Positions 45,814 to 55,580 of a stretch of DNA of 64,000 nucleotides are shown here, in pieces. Both the position numbers and the translations under genes were made by a program. Below the pieces are notes generated by a model that saw only the letters and a program-made list of their open reading frames with translations, was not told the origin of the DNA and did no database searches. The stretch is from assembly GCF_017877135.1 (NCBI RefSeq), contig NZ_JAGIPH010000001.1:682001-746000 (forward strand), given 5' to 3'. This DNA comes from Neorhizobium galegae. Its GTDB lineage: Bacteria > Pseudomonadota > Alphaproteobacteria > Rhizobiales > Rhizobiaceae. Position 1 is the first letter of the stretch. Each line of letters starts with the position of its first letter.

Positions 45814-45869
45814 GACCCATGCTTACCGCATCGCAACAGGAATTGCCACAAACCTGACATGGCGATTTT

Positions 45870-45884
45870 GTTCTTGCAATGTTC
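45870..45884. promoter_or_regulatory. LexA (SOS) box, GTTC-N7-GTTC
   Basis: GTTCTTGCAATGTTC is an exact match to the alphaproteobacterial LexA direct-repeat operator GTTC-N7-GTTC. It lies 60 bp before the radical SAM start at 45945 and 56 bp from the divergent GT2 gene start, so it could control either. Confidence 0.7.
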
Positions 45885-45944
45885 TCTTTTTGGCTTTAAC
45901 AATGAGGGCGTGGCGATCAGGGATGTGACGCCGAGGAGTTTTCC

Positions 45945-47102
45945 ATGAACGAGCTGAACCAGCTGCGGCAGGGTGCATTTGCGCCCGCCCATACGGCAGA
46001 TATTGCCGATGCCCTGGTGGAAACCTCGGGGCTTCGCATCGAGATCGACCGCCGGCGCGGCCGCGGCGCGGGGCTGAACCCCAGCGGCCGTTTCGAGACG
46101 GAACGGCGCGAGGTGTTCGACGACGGCTGGCAGACGCTGGAGGAGCTTGCGCCCTTCAAGACGGAAGTGCAGGTGGAAAAGCCACGCACGATCATCAGCC
46201 GCAACGAATCCCCCGATATTCCCTTCGATCGCTCGATCAATCCCTATCGCGGCTGCGAGCACGGCTGCATCTATTGCTTTGCAAGGCCCACGCACAGCTA
46301 TATGGGCTTGTCCGCGGGACTGGATTTCGAAGCCAAGCTGTTTGCCAAGCCCGATGCGCCAAAGCTTCTGGAACGGGAGCTGAGCCGCCCGGACTACCGG
46401 CTGCGCACGATCGCCATCGGCACCAATACCGACCCCTACCAGCCCATCGAGCGCGAATGGCGGGTGATGCGCCAGATCCTCGAGGTTCTGGCCAAGGCCA
46501 ATCATCCGGTGATGATCGTCACCAAGTCGGCGCTCGTCACCCGCGACATCGATATCCTGTCCGAGATGGCCGCCAAGGGGCTCGCCAAGGTCGGGATATC
46601 GGTGACGACGCTGGACGGCAAGCTTGCCCGCACCATGGAACCGCGCGCCTCGACGCCGGCCAAGCGGCTGGAGGCGATCAGCAAGCTGACAGCCGCCGGC
46701 ATTCCGACCAGCGTTCTCGTGGCACCGGTCATTCCGGCGCTCAACGACCACGAGATCGAACGCATTCTGGATGCGGCAAAGGCGGCCGGCGCCAGCGAGG
46801 CGAGCTATGTGCTGCTGCGCCTGCCGCTGGAGGTGAGCCCGCTCTTTCGCGACTGGCTGCTGCGACACTATCCGGATCGCTACCGCCACGTGATGTCGCT
46901 GGTGCGCTCCATGCGCGGCGGCAAGGATTATGACGCCGAGTTCGGCAAGCGCATGAAGGGGGCGGGTCCCTATGCCTGGCAGATCTCGCGGCGCTTTGAA
47001 CTGGCGACCAAGCGACTCGGCCTTGGCCGGCGTGGCATGCCCTTGCGGGACGACCTGTTTATTCCGCCGGCCGGAACCGGCATCCAGCTGTCGCTGCTTT
47101 AA
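45945..47102 (+). CDS. PA0069-family radical SAM protein (SplB-like)
   Basis: Radical SAM enzyme of 385 aa in the COG1533 (SplB-like, 'DNA repair photolyase') group. The cluster ligands are C104, C108 and C111 (RGCEHGCIYCFARPTHSY). IGTNTDPYQPIEREWRVMRQ and VSVTTLDGKLARTMEPRAST-like strands follow in the TIM barrel, and the C-terminus has FELATKRLGL. Substrate unknown; members of this group are predicted to act on DNA or RNA lesions, which an upstream LexA box would fit. ATG 45945 has GAGGAG about 8 nt upstream. It is followed on the same strand by rnhB. Confidence 0.88.
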   Translation: MNELNQLRQGAFAPAHTADIADALVETSGLRIEIDRRRGRGAGLNPSGRFETERREVFDDGWQTLEELAPFKTEVQVEKPRTIISRNESPDIPFDRSINPYRGCEHGCIYCFARPTHSYMGLSAGLDFEAKLFAKPDAPKLLERELSRPDYRLRTIAIGTNTDPYQPIEREWRVMRQILEVLAKANHPVMIVTKSALVTRDIDILSEMAAKGLAKVGISVTTLDGKLARTMEPRASTPAKRLEAISKLTAAGIPTSVLVAPVIPALNDHEIERILDAAKAAGASEASYVLLRLPLEVSPLFRDWLLRHYPDRYRHVMSLVRSMRGGKDYDAEFGKRMKGAGPYAWQISRRFELATKRLGLGRRGMPLRDDLFIPPAGTGIQLSLL

Positions 47103-47334
47103 AAGTTTGACAGCGTTCGGCCTGCGGCCCTCTGTCTGTTGAAGGGCCTGATCAAATACCGCTCGCGCTGAAAAGTGGCGGGCGACGAGACATAAAAATT
47201 CGGCACGGTCCACCGCCTCAATCCGTGCTGAACAGCCCCGGGCCGCCCTTCCCCTTGGGTGGTTCAAGCGATGCCGCAATCAGCGCTTTGCCGGGGCTTG
47301 CAGGAGATCGGGTGCGCGTGCGAGTTTCCGCCGC

Positions 47335-47988
47335 ATGTTACAGAGCACGCCACCCGATTCTCCGAGCCTTTTCGAGCTTGCGCCGCCCGTTCCGGATTTC
47401 AGCCTGGAGCTTGCGGCACGAAAGGCCGGCCATTGGCCGGTGGCCGGAACCGACGAGGCCGGGCGCGGGCCGCTGGCCGGTCCGGTGGTTGCCGCCGCCG
47501 TCATTCTCGATCCGGAGCGGATACCGGAGGGGCTGAACGATTCCAAACAGTTGAGCCTGAAGGAACGGGAGCGGCTGTTTGACGACATCCTGGCAACCGC
47601 CCATGTCTCGATCGCCGCCTCCGGTCCCCGCCATATCGACGAGAAGAACATTTTGCGCGCGAGCCTCGATGCCATGCGCCGGGCCATTGCGGGCCTCAGC
47701 CTCTCGCCGGCGATGGTGCTTGCCGACGGCCGCGACGTGCCGCCCGGCCTTTCCTGCCCAGGCAAGGCGGTCATCAAGGGCGACGCCCGCTCCGTCTCCA
47801 TTGCGGCAGCCTCGATCATCGCCAAGGTCACCCGCGACCGGATGATGGTTCGCGCCGGCCTCGTCCACCCCGCCTACGGCTTTGAAGTTCATGCCGGCTA
47901 CGGCACCGCCCGCCACCGCGCCGCCATCGATGCCGCCGGCCCCTGCCCGCTGCACCGCATGACCTTTCGGCCGCTGCGCAAGGATTGA
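47335..47988 (+). CDS. rnhB: Ribonuclease HII
   Basis: Removes ribonucleotides and RNA-DNA hybrids from DNA. 217 aa. The catalytic acids are in [17 protein letters not shown] (D40, E41), D131 (VLADGRDVP) and D150 ([16 protein letters not shown]). The C-terminal [13 protein letters not shown] completes the family pattern. ATG 47335; no good ribosome site is visible. A 232-bp gap separates it from the radical SAM gene; it has no clear terminator, and transcription may continue through. Confidence 0.93.
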   Translation: MLQSTPPDSPSLFELAPPVPDFSLELAARKAGHWPVAGTDEAGRGPLAGPVVAAAVILDPERIPEGLNDSKQLSLKERERLFDDILATAHVSIAASGPRHIDEKNILRASLDAMRRAIAGLSLSPAMVLADGRDVPPGLSCPGKAVIKGDARSVSIAAASIIAKVTRDRMMVRAGLVHPAYGFEVHAGYGTARHRAAIDAAGPCPLHRMTFRPLRKD

Positions 47989-48208
47989 TTTTTTGCGGGC
48001 CGTTGGGGTGCCGCCTCTGAGAATGACGTTTGGGCATTGGGCTTGCCACGCATCAGAAACCACAGACGTGGACCTCCCCGGCTCGCTCATCAAGCTCGTG
48101 CGGCCTGCTCCTGAACGAGCTATGTCCTATCAACTCTACCGCCCAAGTCGGGAGGATTGAGGGTAATGCTGGCGCATGGCGAAGTGGCACCATGACCACC
48201 GAAATGCA

Positions 48209-48236
48209 AAAAGGCCGGACAAAAGCCCGGCCTTTT
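48209..48236 (-). terminator. Terminator of the atp operon
   Basis: Ten-bp stem AAAAGGCCGG / CCGGCCTTTT with an 8-nt loop, followed leftward by another T (TTTTTGC). It is 25 bp after the atpF stop. It may also stop transcription from rnhB. Confidence 0.9.
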
Positions 48237-48260
48237 GGAAATACTCAAAGGAGACAAGCC

Positions 48261-48746
48261 TCAGTTGAGGCGGGTCTTAACTTGGCTGATCGTGTCGGCG
48301 AACAGCGCCTGCTGGGCGCCGGCATCGGCCTTGGCGGCGATGACTTTTTCGGCAGCGGCAATAGCGATGTCGACGGCTGCGGCGCGCACGGCGCCGATGG
48401 CGTCGGCTTCGGCCTGGCGGATCTTCTGTTCCGACAAAGCGTTGCGGCGGGCGACGAATTCCTCGGTCTTCTGGCGGGCTTCCTCGGTCAGCATGGCGGC
48501 TTCCCGTTCAGCAGAGGCCAGGATGCCGGCGGCTTCCGCTTCGGCTTCCTTGCGCTTGCGCTGGTATTCTGCCAGCAGCGCCTGGGCTTCCTCGCGAAGA
48601 CGCTTGGCTTCGTCCAGTTCGTCACGAATGTTGTCGGCGCGCTTGTCGAGCGCCTTTGCCATCATGCCCGGCACCTTCACATAGGCGAGCAGCACGAAGA
48701 ACAGGATGAGGCCGGCAAGGGCAAAGAATGTTGCATCGAATGCCAT
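48261..48746 (-). CDS. atpF: ATP synthase Fo subunit b
   Basis: Peripheral stalk subunit b, 161 aa. One N-terminal membrane helix (ATFFALAGLILFFVLLAYVKVPG) and a long charged helix (DELDEAKRLREEAQALLAEYQRKRKEAEAEA) that dimerises with b'. It starts 5 bp after the b' stop. Confidence 0.95.
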   Translation of the reverse strand: MAFDATFFALAGLILFFVLLAYVKVPGMMAKALDKRADNIRDELDEAKRLREEAQALLAEYQRKRKEAEAEAAGILASAEREAAMLTEEARQKTEEFVARRNALSEQKIRQAEADAIGAVRAAAVDIAIAAAEKVIAAKADAGAQQALFADTISQVKTRLN

Positions 48747-48751
48747 GGTGA

Positions 48752-49372
48752 TCAGGCCTCCACTTTGGCGCTTGCAACGGCGGCCCGAACGTCCTCGGCA
48801 GAGGCCTTCGGTCCGATCAGCTGCTCGACGATGGCACCGGCGGCCTCTTCAGCAATGGCACCCACTTCGGCAAAGGCCTGAGCCTTGATCGTTGCGATGC
48901 TCGCTTCGGCGGCGGCAAGCTTTTCAGCCAGTTCTGCCTCGATGGCGGCGCGGTCGGCGGCAGCCTTGGTGCGGGCGGCTTCGCGGGCGGTCTCGGCAAT
49001 CGTGCCGGCCTTGGCGCGAGCAGCGGCCAGTTCCTTTTCATAGGTCTCGACGGCGGCGTCAGCTTCCGCCTTCAGGCGCGATGCTTCGTCCAGATCCTGT
49101 GCGATCCGGTCATGACGGTGTTCGAGAATGCCGCCGACGCGCGGCACGACCACCTTCTGCATGATCCAGTAGAAAAAGCCGAAGGTGATGACCAGCCACA
49201 GCAGCTGCGACGAATAGGTTGTGTGGTCGAAGGGCGGGAACACGCCACCGCCGTGCGCGTCATGCGCCACACCGGTTTCGGTATGCACTTCGCCCGCCGG
49301 CGCGGCGCCGGTTGCTGCATTCGGATCGCCATTGGCCGGCGCGCCTTGCGCGAATGCCGGTGTCACGAACAT
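48752..49372 (-). CDS. atpG: ATP synthase Fo subunit b'
   Basis: Second peripheral-stalk subunit (b', also named atpX or atpF2), 206 aa. An N-terminal Ala/Gly/His-rich stretch of about 50 residues with signal-like start (MFVTPAFAQ) precedes one membrane helix ([21 protein letters not shown]) and a long Ala/Glu/Lys helix. A b/b' pair is usual in alphaproteobacteria and photosynthetic bacteria. ATG 49372 is preferred because GGAGG is then 5 nt upstream; the two codons before it (GTG, ATG) overlap the ribosome site. Confidence 0.93.
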   Translation of the reverse strand: MFVTPAFAQGAPANGDPNAATGAAPAGEVHTETGVAHDAHGGGVFPPFDHTTYSSQLLWLVITFGFFYWIMQKVVVPRVGGILEHRHDRIAQDLDEASRLKAEADAAVETYEKELAAARAKAGTIAETAREAARTKAAADRAAIEAELAEKLAAAEASIATIKAQAFAEVGAIAEEAAGAIVEQLIGPKASAEDVRAAVASAKVEA

Positions 49373-49454
49373 CATCACCTCCAGGGGTATTCAAATACGA
49401 AGAATCACGGCGCGCCTTTTTCGAGACGGCCGTGATCCGAAGTCCAGGCCGCTC

Positions 49455-49682
49455 TTAGACAGCGAACAGGAGGAGGAGAGCAACGAGCAGCGAGAAGATG
49501 CCCAGAGCTTCCGTAACGGCGAAGCCGAATACCAGACGGCCGAACTGGCTGTCGGCAGCAGAGGGGTTGCGCAGTGCGCCGGTGAGGTAATCACCGAAGA
49601 TACGGCCGAGTGCCAGCGACGTACCAGCCATGCCGAGGCATGCGAGACCTGCGCCGATGAACTTTGCTGCTTCCGCTTCCAT
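49455..49682 (-). CDS. atpE: ATP synthase Fo subunit c
   Basis: Proteolipid of the rotor ring, 75 aa, two membrane helices. The proton-carrying carboxylate is E58 (GFAVTEALGIF), with polar loop RNPSAADSQ between helices. Proton specificity is inferred from the lack of the Gln/Ser sodium-binding ligands. Confidence 0.96.
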   Translation of the reverse strand: MEAEAAKFIGAGLACLGMAGTSLALGRIFGDYLTGALRNPSAADSQFGRLVFGFAVTEALGIFSLLVALLLLFAV

Positions 49683-49753
49683 ATGGATACTCCTTCGAAA
49701 TGGTTGTTGCGGCAGTTGAGGACCCAGGGCTGCCGGGTCCTGCGACTATATTC

Positions 49754-50503
49754 TCAGTGACCACCGTGCACGGCGTCGTTCAGGTACATGCAAGTCAGTA
49801 CCGCGAAGACATATGCCTGCAGGAAAGCGACGAGAAATTCCAGACCGGTCATGGCGACCGTCATCAAGAGAGGCAGGATCGCGCCGCCGACGCCCAGTGC
49901 GCCCATGGCGCTCATGGAGGCGACGAAGCCGGCGAATACCTTCAGCGTGATATGGCCTGCCAGCATGTTGGCAAACAGACGAACCGAAAGGCTGATCGGG
50001 CGCGACAGGAAGGAGATGATCTCGATGGACGAGACCAGCGGCAGCAGAACCTTGGGCACGCCGGCTGGCGCAAACACACTGAGGAAATGCAGGCCGTGCT
50101 TGTAGAAACCGTAGATCAGAACCGTCAGGATGACGAAGAGCGCGAGCGCGAAGGTGACGATGATCTGGCTGGTGACGGTGAAGAAGTAGGGGAACATGCC
50201 GAGCAGGTTTGCCGTCAACACGAACATGAACAGCGAAAACACCATCGGGAAGAACTTCATGCCCTGGCTGCCGGCGCCTTCGCGCAGCATCGAGGCAATG
50301 AATTCATAGGACATTTCCGCCACCGACTGCATGCGCGTCGGGATGAGGCCGCGATTGGCCGTGGAGAAATAGAGAAAGCCGGAAGCGGCCGCAACGGTTG
50401 CCACCATGAACAGGGAGGCATTGGTGAACGAGAAGTCCATGCCGCCGATTTCGATCGGGACGATCTTGAAGACCTGGAACTGATGCGTCGGATCGTTGGC
50501 CAC
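49754..50503 (-). CDS. atpB: ATP synthase Fo subunit a
   Basis: Stator half-channel subunit, 249 aa. The essential Arg is R175 in [30 protein letters not shown] and ILIYGF-type helices surround it. GTG start at 50503 with GAAGG about 9 nt upstream. Confidence 0.96.
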   Translation of the reverse strand: MANDPTHQFQVFKIVPIEIGGMDFSFTNASLFMVATVAAASGFLYFSTANRGLIPTRMQSVAEMSYEFIASMLREGAGSQGMKFFPMVFSLFMFVLTANLLGMFPYFFTVTSQIIVTFALALFVILTVLIYGFYKHGLHFLSVFAPAGVPKVLLPLVSSIEIISFLSRPISLSVRLFANMLAGHITLKVFAGFVASMSAMGALGVGGAILPLLMTVAMTGLEFLVAFLQAYVFAVLTCMYLNDAVHGGH

Positions 50504-50564
50504 CGCTCTACCTTCTTTCTACCTTACACCCGCCGCATTCGGCGGATTATCTCACCCTGCAGTC

Positions 50565-50915
50565 TCACCTGCCGTCCTTGTCGCTCTGATCCTTGAAGGG
50601 ACCGGGCTGGGCAACCATGCCAAGCGCACGCAGGACGTTCAGTATTCCGGCGCAGAAACCAAGGAGGAGAAGAACGATCATCCCCCACGGCGTCGTACCG
50701 GCAAAACGGTCGAGAAGATAGCCAAGCATGGTGCCGACAGCGATGGCAGCGATGAATTCCGAAGAAATCTTCAGCCCGAGAGCCATGCCTTTACGGCTTT
50801 CCTCGGAACTCTTTTCCTTCGCGGTCTCCGCTGCATCGCCCCGCTTCCGGTCCGCAAGCTTGGCGGAAAGGGATTTGCGGCGCTGCTCAAGACTATCGTC
50901 GCGGTCTTCCGTCAC
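50565..50915 (-). CDS. atpI: ATP synthase protein I
   Basis: Small membrane protein that helps assemble the c-ring or binds Mg, 116 aa. The N-terminus is highly charged (LEQRRKSLSAKLADRKRGD), then two membrane helices: LKISSEFIAAIAVGTMLGY and WGMIVLLLLGFCAGILNVLR. GTG start at 50915 with GGGGGGA upstream. First gene of the Fo operon, 61 bp before atpB. Confidence 0.93.
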   Translation of the reverse strand: MTEDRDDSLEQRRKSLSAKLADRKRGDAAETAKEKSSEESRKGMALGLKISSEFIAAIAVGTMLGYLLDRFAGTTPWGMIVLLLLGFCAGILNVLRALGMVAQPGPFKDQSDKDGR

Positions 50916-51012
50916 TTAAGTCCCCCCTCAAGCTTCCGTTGCCCTGACCGGAGGTCAAAGCCTCTCTCGAAGCCCGGGAATAAGCGCCTTCCGGCCGTTT
51001 TGAAGTCGGCGC

Positions 51013-51041
51013 ACCATAGTTTTGCGCGAACCCATAGTCAA
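51013..51041 (-). promoter_or_regulatory. Sigma-70-type promoter of the atp Fo operon
   Basis: On the minus strand TTGACT (51041-51036) and TATGGT (51018-51013) are separated by 17 bp, about 98 bp upstream of the atpI start. Very close to consensus. Confidence 0.7.
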
Positions 51042-51144
51042 GGCAGCACAGGGCGCTCATCCAGAACTAATTTAATTCGGAAATTCAATCGTTTAAGTCA
51101 CAACCAGACGAAGTCGTGATCGGTTGTTGAGCAAATCACACATT

Positions 51145-52317
51145 TCAACTCCATCCGCCGCCATAGGTGCGGTAGAAGATGTGGAGCCCGATGCGGCCGA
51201 CCTTCTCCATGCTGCGGGCCCATTTGGGGCGCACATAGACGGCGTGATAATGGGTGGCAGAGCCCACTTCCGGCAGCCAGATCTTGCCCGCAGTCACGGC
51301 GATGGCGACCTCGCGGGCCATTTTCCAGTGCTCTTCGGAGCGGATACGGTCCTTGATGTCATCGCAGGCGAAGGAGAACTGGCAGCGGTTGCGCCAGTCC
51401 TCGTTCTGGTAGACGACGCCGCAGATGGTTTTCGGATAGGCGGGATTGCGCACCCGGTTGAGGATCACCTGCGCGACCGCCGCCTGGCCCTTCACCGATT
51501 CGCCGCGCGCTTCGAAATAGATGCCCGACGATAGGCATTGCTGTTCGGCGGCGGAAAACACTTCGGCAGGCAGCGCCGTTGCCGCCCAGGCATGGTCCTT
51601 TGGACCGATTTCGGGCACGAAGCGCCCCTCCTCCGGCTTCTTCAGGATCGCATCGAAGGGCGACTGGCGGGAAAAATCAGGCTTTTGCGGCGCAAAGGCC
51701 GTGGCAAGACTATCCGCGTGCGTATTGGTCACAAGGCTTGCCACCATGGGCGAGAGATCCGGCTCGCGCGGCTTTTCTTCCTTTTTGCGGAAATAGAAGG
51801 CGGCAAGCTTGATCTCGTTGCCGGCCTTGCCGGGCTTTGCAAGGGCTGTGCGCTCGCCGGATGCGGCAGGCGGCAATAGCAGCGAACTCTGCCGCTGCAG
51901 CACCGAACCTGCGGTAAAATCCTTAGGGGGCTGCATCCGCTCCACCGCAATCACGCGGCCGCGTTTTGTCGAACGATTGACGCGCTCTTCATCGGTTGAC
52001 GCCTCATCGCCGGCCTTGGTTGCGGCGGCAAAGGCAATGCGCCGGCCGTCCGGCAGGCTCATGCCGGCGCCGCGGGCAAGACGCTCCTCCCCTTCCGGAA
52101 AGGCAAGTTCTGCCGCGTGCAGCGACCCCGCCGGCGAATCGGTCAGAACCATGCGCCACTGGCTCCCGGCCCGGTCAAAACCGGAAAGCATCTCGGCAAG
52201 ATCGGCCTTGCCCGGAAGAGAGGGAAAGATCAGCCAGGCGGCAAGACCGAACAGCGCCGGCGAAGTCCACCGGTCCAGGCGCGTGGGCGAACCACGCTTG
52301 ATAGACTTGCCACGCAC
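51145..52317 (-). CDS. Cell wall hydrolase (SleB family)
   Basis: Exported peptidoglycan hydrolase, 390 aa. A membrane segment near 17-35 (ALFGLAAWLIFPSL) follows basic residues, then about 220 residues of variable, probably unstructured sequence, and the C-terminal SleB/hydrolase_2 domain: CLSSGIYFEARGESVKGQAAVAQ with the expected catalytic Glu, ILNRVRNPAYPKTICGVVYQ and THYHAVYVRPKWA. Family members act as lytic transglycosylases or amidases. GTG 52317 is 8 nt after GGAG; the GTG two codons earlier is only 2 nt from it. Confidence 0.85.
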   Translation of the reverse strand: MRGKSIKRGSPTRLDRWTSPALFGLAAWLIFPSLPGKADLAEMLSGFDRAGSQWRMVLTDSPAGSLHAAELAFPEGEERLARGAGMSLPDGRRIAFAAATKAGDEASTDEERVNRSTKRGRVIAVERMQPPKDFTAGSVLQRQSSLLLPPAASGERTALAKPGKAGNEIKLAAFYFRKKEEKPREPDLSPMVASLVTNTHADSLATAFAPQKPDFSRQSPFDAILKKPEEGRFVPEIGPKDHAWAATALPAEVFSAAEQQCLSSGIYFEARGESVKGQAAVAQVILNRVRNPAYPKTICGVVYQNEDWRNRCQFSFACDDIKDRIRSEEHWKMAREVAIAVTAGKIWLPEVGSATHYHAVYVRPKWARSMEKVGRIGLHIFYRTYGGGWS

Positions 52318-52514
52318 AGCCACAACTCCAACACGTCAACTCTTATCCGCGAAAGATCTGATATTAACCTAAACGGAGAGTTAACGGGGCCGATGTTCCA
52401 GGCTTTTAAGGGGTTTTAGCGGCCTGAAGGCTCAAGCCGGCAAAGCAGGCGCCGCCGGCGTTAAGCATGTTTTCACGCGACGGCGGCTGTATGCTCCACA
52501 ATGACTGGCGCCAC

Positions 52515-52529
52515 GTCCCTGCAAGGGAC
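52515..52529 (-). terminator. Hairpin downstream of kup
   Basis: GTCCCT-GCA-AGGGAC, extendable by outer CCAC/GTGG pairs, 15 bp past the kup stop. No T-run. The rest of 52324-52543 shows nothing clear. Confidence 0.45.
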
Positions 52530-52543
52530 TAGTGGTGAGGCCG

Positions 52544-54457
52544 TCAGATGATGACGTGGGATCCAAGCTCAACCACGCGGTTGGCCGGCAGGTGGAAATA
52601 GTCCGAGGGATCGGTTGCGGCATTGGCAAGGGCGATGAACAGCCGGTCCTGCCAGATCGGCATGCCCGATTCGGCATCCGGCACCAGCTTGCGGCGGCCG
52701 AGATAAAAGGAGGTCGACATGATGTCGAACTTCAGGCCGCATTTGCGCAGGTAGGCAATGGCCTGCGAGACATTCTGCGACTGCATGAAGCCGAAGCGCA
52801 GCTCGATCAGCGTAAACCGCTCGGAAAATTTCTCCACATGGAAACAGTGTTCCTGGGAAACGCGCGGCTTGTTCACCGTCTTGATGGTGAGGATGACATT
52901 CTTTTCATGCAGCACGTGATTGTGCTTGAGATTGTGCATGAGCGCCGCCGGCGCCGATTCCGGATCGCTGGTGAGAAAAATCGCCGTGCCCGGAACGCTC
53001 ACGGGGGCATGGGCGCTCTTGCCGCTGATCGATTTTTCGATAGAGGCGGCAAAGGCCGCCAGCGGCACGTCGGAGCGGCGGGTCTTTTCGGCAAGGATCG
53101 CGGTTCCGCGCTTCCATGTCCACATGATCACCGTAAAGGCCACCGCCATCATCACCGGCACATAGCCGCCGTCGTGGATCTTCAGAAGGTTTGCGCCGAG
53201 AAACACCAGTTCCAGCGCCAGAAGCGGCGCGAGAGCAAGAGCCGCCACGGTGCGCGGCCAGCGCCAGCGCGCGCGCACGAATTCGAACGCCATCAGCGTC
53301 GTCACCACCATCGCGCCGGTGACGGAGATGCCATAGGCGGTGGCAAGCGCATCGGAGCTTTCAAAGCCCAGCACCAGCGCCAGAACGCCGATCAAGAGCA
53401 GCATGTTGACGCCCGGCAGGAAGATCTGCCCGGTATTGGTTTCCGAGGTGAAGAGGATTTCCATGCGCGGCAGATAGCCGAGATGGATCGCCTGGCGCAC
53501 CAGCGAGAAGGCGCCGGTGATCACGGCCTGGCTTGCGATGATCGTTGCAGCCGTTGCAAGGATGACCACCGGCAGCAGCGCCCAGCTCGGAAACATCAGG
53601 TAGAACGGGTTTTCCATCGCCTCCGGATGCTTCAGCACCAGCGCGCCCTGCCCGAGATAGTTCAGCGTCAGCGCCGGAAAGACCACCACGAACCAGGCCC
53701 ACTGGATCGGCCGGCGACCGAAATGGCCAAGATCGGCATAGAGCGCTTCCGCGCCGGTGACGGTGAGGAAGACGGCGCCCAGCACGACGACGCCGACATA
53801 GCCCTCGTCCAGCATGAAGGTGACGGCATAGATGGGGTTGAAGGCGCGGAAAATGCTCACATCATCGGTGATATGGGCAATGCCGCCGGCGCCCATGACG
53901 ATGAACCAGACCAGCGTGATCGGCCCGAAGAAACGCGCCACAAGGCCGGTGCCCTGCGACTGGATGGCAAAGAGCCCGATGAGAATGACGATGGAAATCG
54001 GCAGCACCGCCTCGCTGAGGGCGGGCGTGACAAGCTTCAGCCCCTCGACGGCCGAAAGCACCGAAAGGGCCGGCGTAATCATCGCGTCGCCCAGGAAAAG
54101 CGCCGCCCCGATGAGGCCGAGCATCATCAGGACTGCCTTGTTGCCGCCGGCCGTCTTCATCAGCATGGCCAGAAGCGACAGCGTGCCGCCTTCGCCATGG
54201 TTGTCTGCGCGCAGCAGGAACAGCACGTATTTGATGGTGACGATGATCGTCAGCGTCCAGATCATCAGCGAGATGATGCCGATGATTTCTGCCTGAGTCA
54301 GGCCATCGGCCGAGACCGGGCGTAACGCCTCGCGAAAGGCATAGAGCGGGCTCGTGCCGATATCGCCATAGACGACGCCCACAGATCCCAGCGTCAGCGC
54401 GAGGAAGTGTTTCAGGCTTTTGTTTTCGGCGATTTGGTCGTCAGCTGCGTGTGACAT
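52544..54457 (-). CDS. kup: Kup-family potassium transporter
   Basis: Proton-coupled low-affinity K+ uptake protein in the inner membrane, 637 aa, about 12 membrane helices and a C-terminal cytoplasmic domain of about 160 residues. N-terminal motif [19 protein letters not shown] is diagnostic; [20 protein letters not shown] and the [15 protein letters not shown] segment are also typical. It is followed by corA-like transporter gene on the same strand 15 bp upstream, suggesting an ion-homeostasis operon corA-kup. An intact open frame of about 600 codons lies opposite it but is a GC-bias shadow. Confidence 0.95.
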   Translation of the reverse strand: MSHAADDQIAENKSLKHFLALTLGSVGVVYGDIGTSPLYAFREALRPVSADGLTQAEIIGIISLMIWTLTIIVTIKYVLFLLRADNHGEGGTLSLLAMLMKTAGGNKAVLMMLGLIGAALFLGDAMITPALSVLSAVEGLKLVTPALSEAVLPISIVILIGLFAIQSQGTGLVARFFGPITLVWFIVMGAGGIAHITDDVSIFRAFNPIYAVTFMLDEGYVGVVVLGAVFLTVTGAEALYADLGHFGRRPIQWAWFVVVFPALTLNYLGQGALVLKHPEAMENPFYLMFPSWALLPVVILATAATIIASQAVITGAFSLVRQAIHLGYLPRMEILFTSETNTGQIFLPGVNMLLLIGVLALVLGFESSDALATAYGISVTGAMVVTTLMAFEFVRARWRWPRTVAALALAPLLALELVFLGANLLKIHDGGYVPVMMAVAFTVIMWTWKRGTAILAEKTRRSDVPLAAFAASIEKSISGKSAHAPVSVPGTAIFLTSDPESAPAALMHNLKHNHVLHEKNVILTIKTVNKPRVSQEHCFHVEKFSERFTLIELRFGFMQSQNVSQAIAYLRKCGLKFDIMSTSFYLGRRKLVPDAESGMPIWQDRLFIALANAATDPSDYFHLPANRVVELGSHVII

Positions 54458-54472
54458 CCGGTTTCCTGGCGC

Positions 54473-55444
54473 TTAGAGCCAGCCCTTCCAGCGGAAAAAG
54501 TAAAACGGAACGATGGCGGAGATCAACATGCCGACAAGGGCCATGGGATATCCGAACGTCCAATCCAGTTCGGGCATTGCGCGAAAATTCATGCCGTAGA
54601 CGGAAGCCACCAGCGTCGGCGGCAAAAACACCACCGAGGCGATCGAGAAGATCTTGATGATGGCATTCTGCTCCACATTGATGAGGCCGAGCGAGGCATC
54701 GAGAAGAAAGGCGATATTGCCGGCAATGAAGGCGGCATGTTCCGAGAGCGTTGCGACATCCTTCACCACCGTGGCGCAGAGGCTGACCACCTTGGTATCC
54801 TCCTGGACGGCGGGCACGTTGAGAAGGAAGGAGAGAACGCGCGAGAGCGAGCTCAGACTGTCGCGCACCTTGCCGACGAGGCGATGGCACTCGGCGATCT
54901 CGGCCAGCTTGTGCTCGAGGAATTTCGGAGGGCGGCGCTCGTCGCGGCCGCGAAAGATGTCGTTCGACAACTGGTCGACGCGCGCGACCACCGTTTCGAG
55001 AATTTCCGCCGTGCGATCGGCAATCGTCTCGATGAGGTGGGCAAGCAGCATCCGCCCGTCGCAGGTCTCGTCCGGGGCCCGGCCCAGCGCTGCGATGAAC
55101 AGGTTGAAGGATTTCGGCTCCGCATAGCGCACCGTCACCAGCCGGTCGCCGGTCAGGATGAAGGCGACATCGGTGATCTGCGGATTGTTGGTGTCGGCCT
55201 TGAAGACCAGCGAGGCCGTCATGAAGACGGCATCCTTTTCCACATAGAGACGGCTGGAGGGCTCGATATCCTTCAGGTCGTCGCGGGTCGGCACCTCGAT
55301 CCCGAGAAGATCTTCCACCAGCCGGTCTTCCTCGTGCGAGGGCGCGACGAGATCGATCCAGACGATATCGCTCGTCAGGCTCTGGCCGGGAACGTCCGGA
55401 GAAAGCACCGTATGAAGGCCATTGGCACGATAGGCATTGATCAA
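54473..55444 (-). CDS. corA: CorA family magnesium transporter
   Basis: Two-TM-GMN Mg2+/Co2+ channel, 323 aa. Cytoplasmic N-domain (WIDLVAPSHEEDRLVEDLLG), long stalk helix, and two C-terminal helices with SVYGMNFRAMPELDW; GMN is at 284-286 and the following MPEL is the mark of true CorA. I start it at TTG 55444, which gives the usual MINAYR-type N-terminus and has GGAG 7 nt upstream; GTG 55480 has no ribosome site. It differs from the ZntB-like protein at 8732-9733 in the MPEL loop. Confidence 0.9.
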   Translation of the reverse strand: MINAYRANGLHTVLSPDVPGQSLTSDIVWIDLVAPSHEEDRLVEDLLGIEVPTRDDLKDIEPSSRLYVEKDAVFMTASLVFKADTNNPQITDVAFILTGDRLVTVRYAEPKSFNLFIAALGRAPDETCDGRMLLAHLIETIADRTAEILETVVARVDQLSNDIFRGRDERRPPKFLEHKLAEIAECHRLVGKVRDSLSSLSRVLSFLLNVPAVQEDTKVVSLCATVVKDVATLSEHAAFIAGNIAFLLDASLGLINVEQNAIIKIFSIASVVFLPPTLVASVYGMNFRAMPELDWTFGYPMALVGMLISAIVPFYFFRWKGWL

Positions 55445-55580
55445 GCAGCGTCTCCGCGCCGGCGCCCGATCGACCGACACAATTGAACGTAAAGGGCCAA
55501 CATACAGTTCCCCCGTCCCAAGCGAGACGGGCGTATAAGACCACTCAATGACGAATGCAAGCGAAACGAATCAGATACGG

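Noticed and set aside
48060..48160. Possible tRNA-like stretch between rnhB and the atp terminator
   Set aside because: A short D-arm-like string on the minus strand, but no T-loop consensus and no acceptor stem could be paired.
52532..54325. Open frame of about 600 codons on the plus strand opposite kup
   Set aside because: Composition is His/Arg/Asp-rich and unlike a folded protein; kup on the other strand is full length with clear motifs. GC-rich third positions produce such frames.
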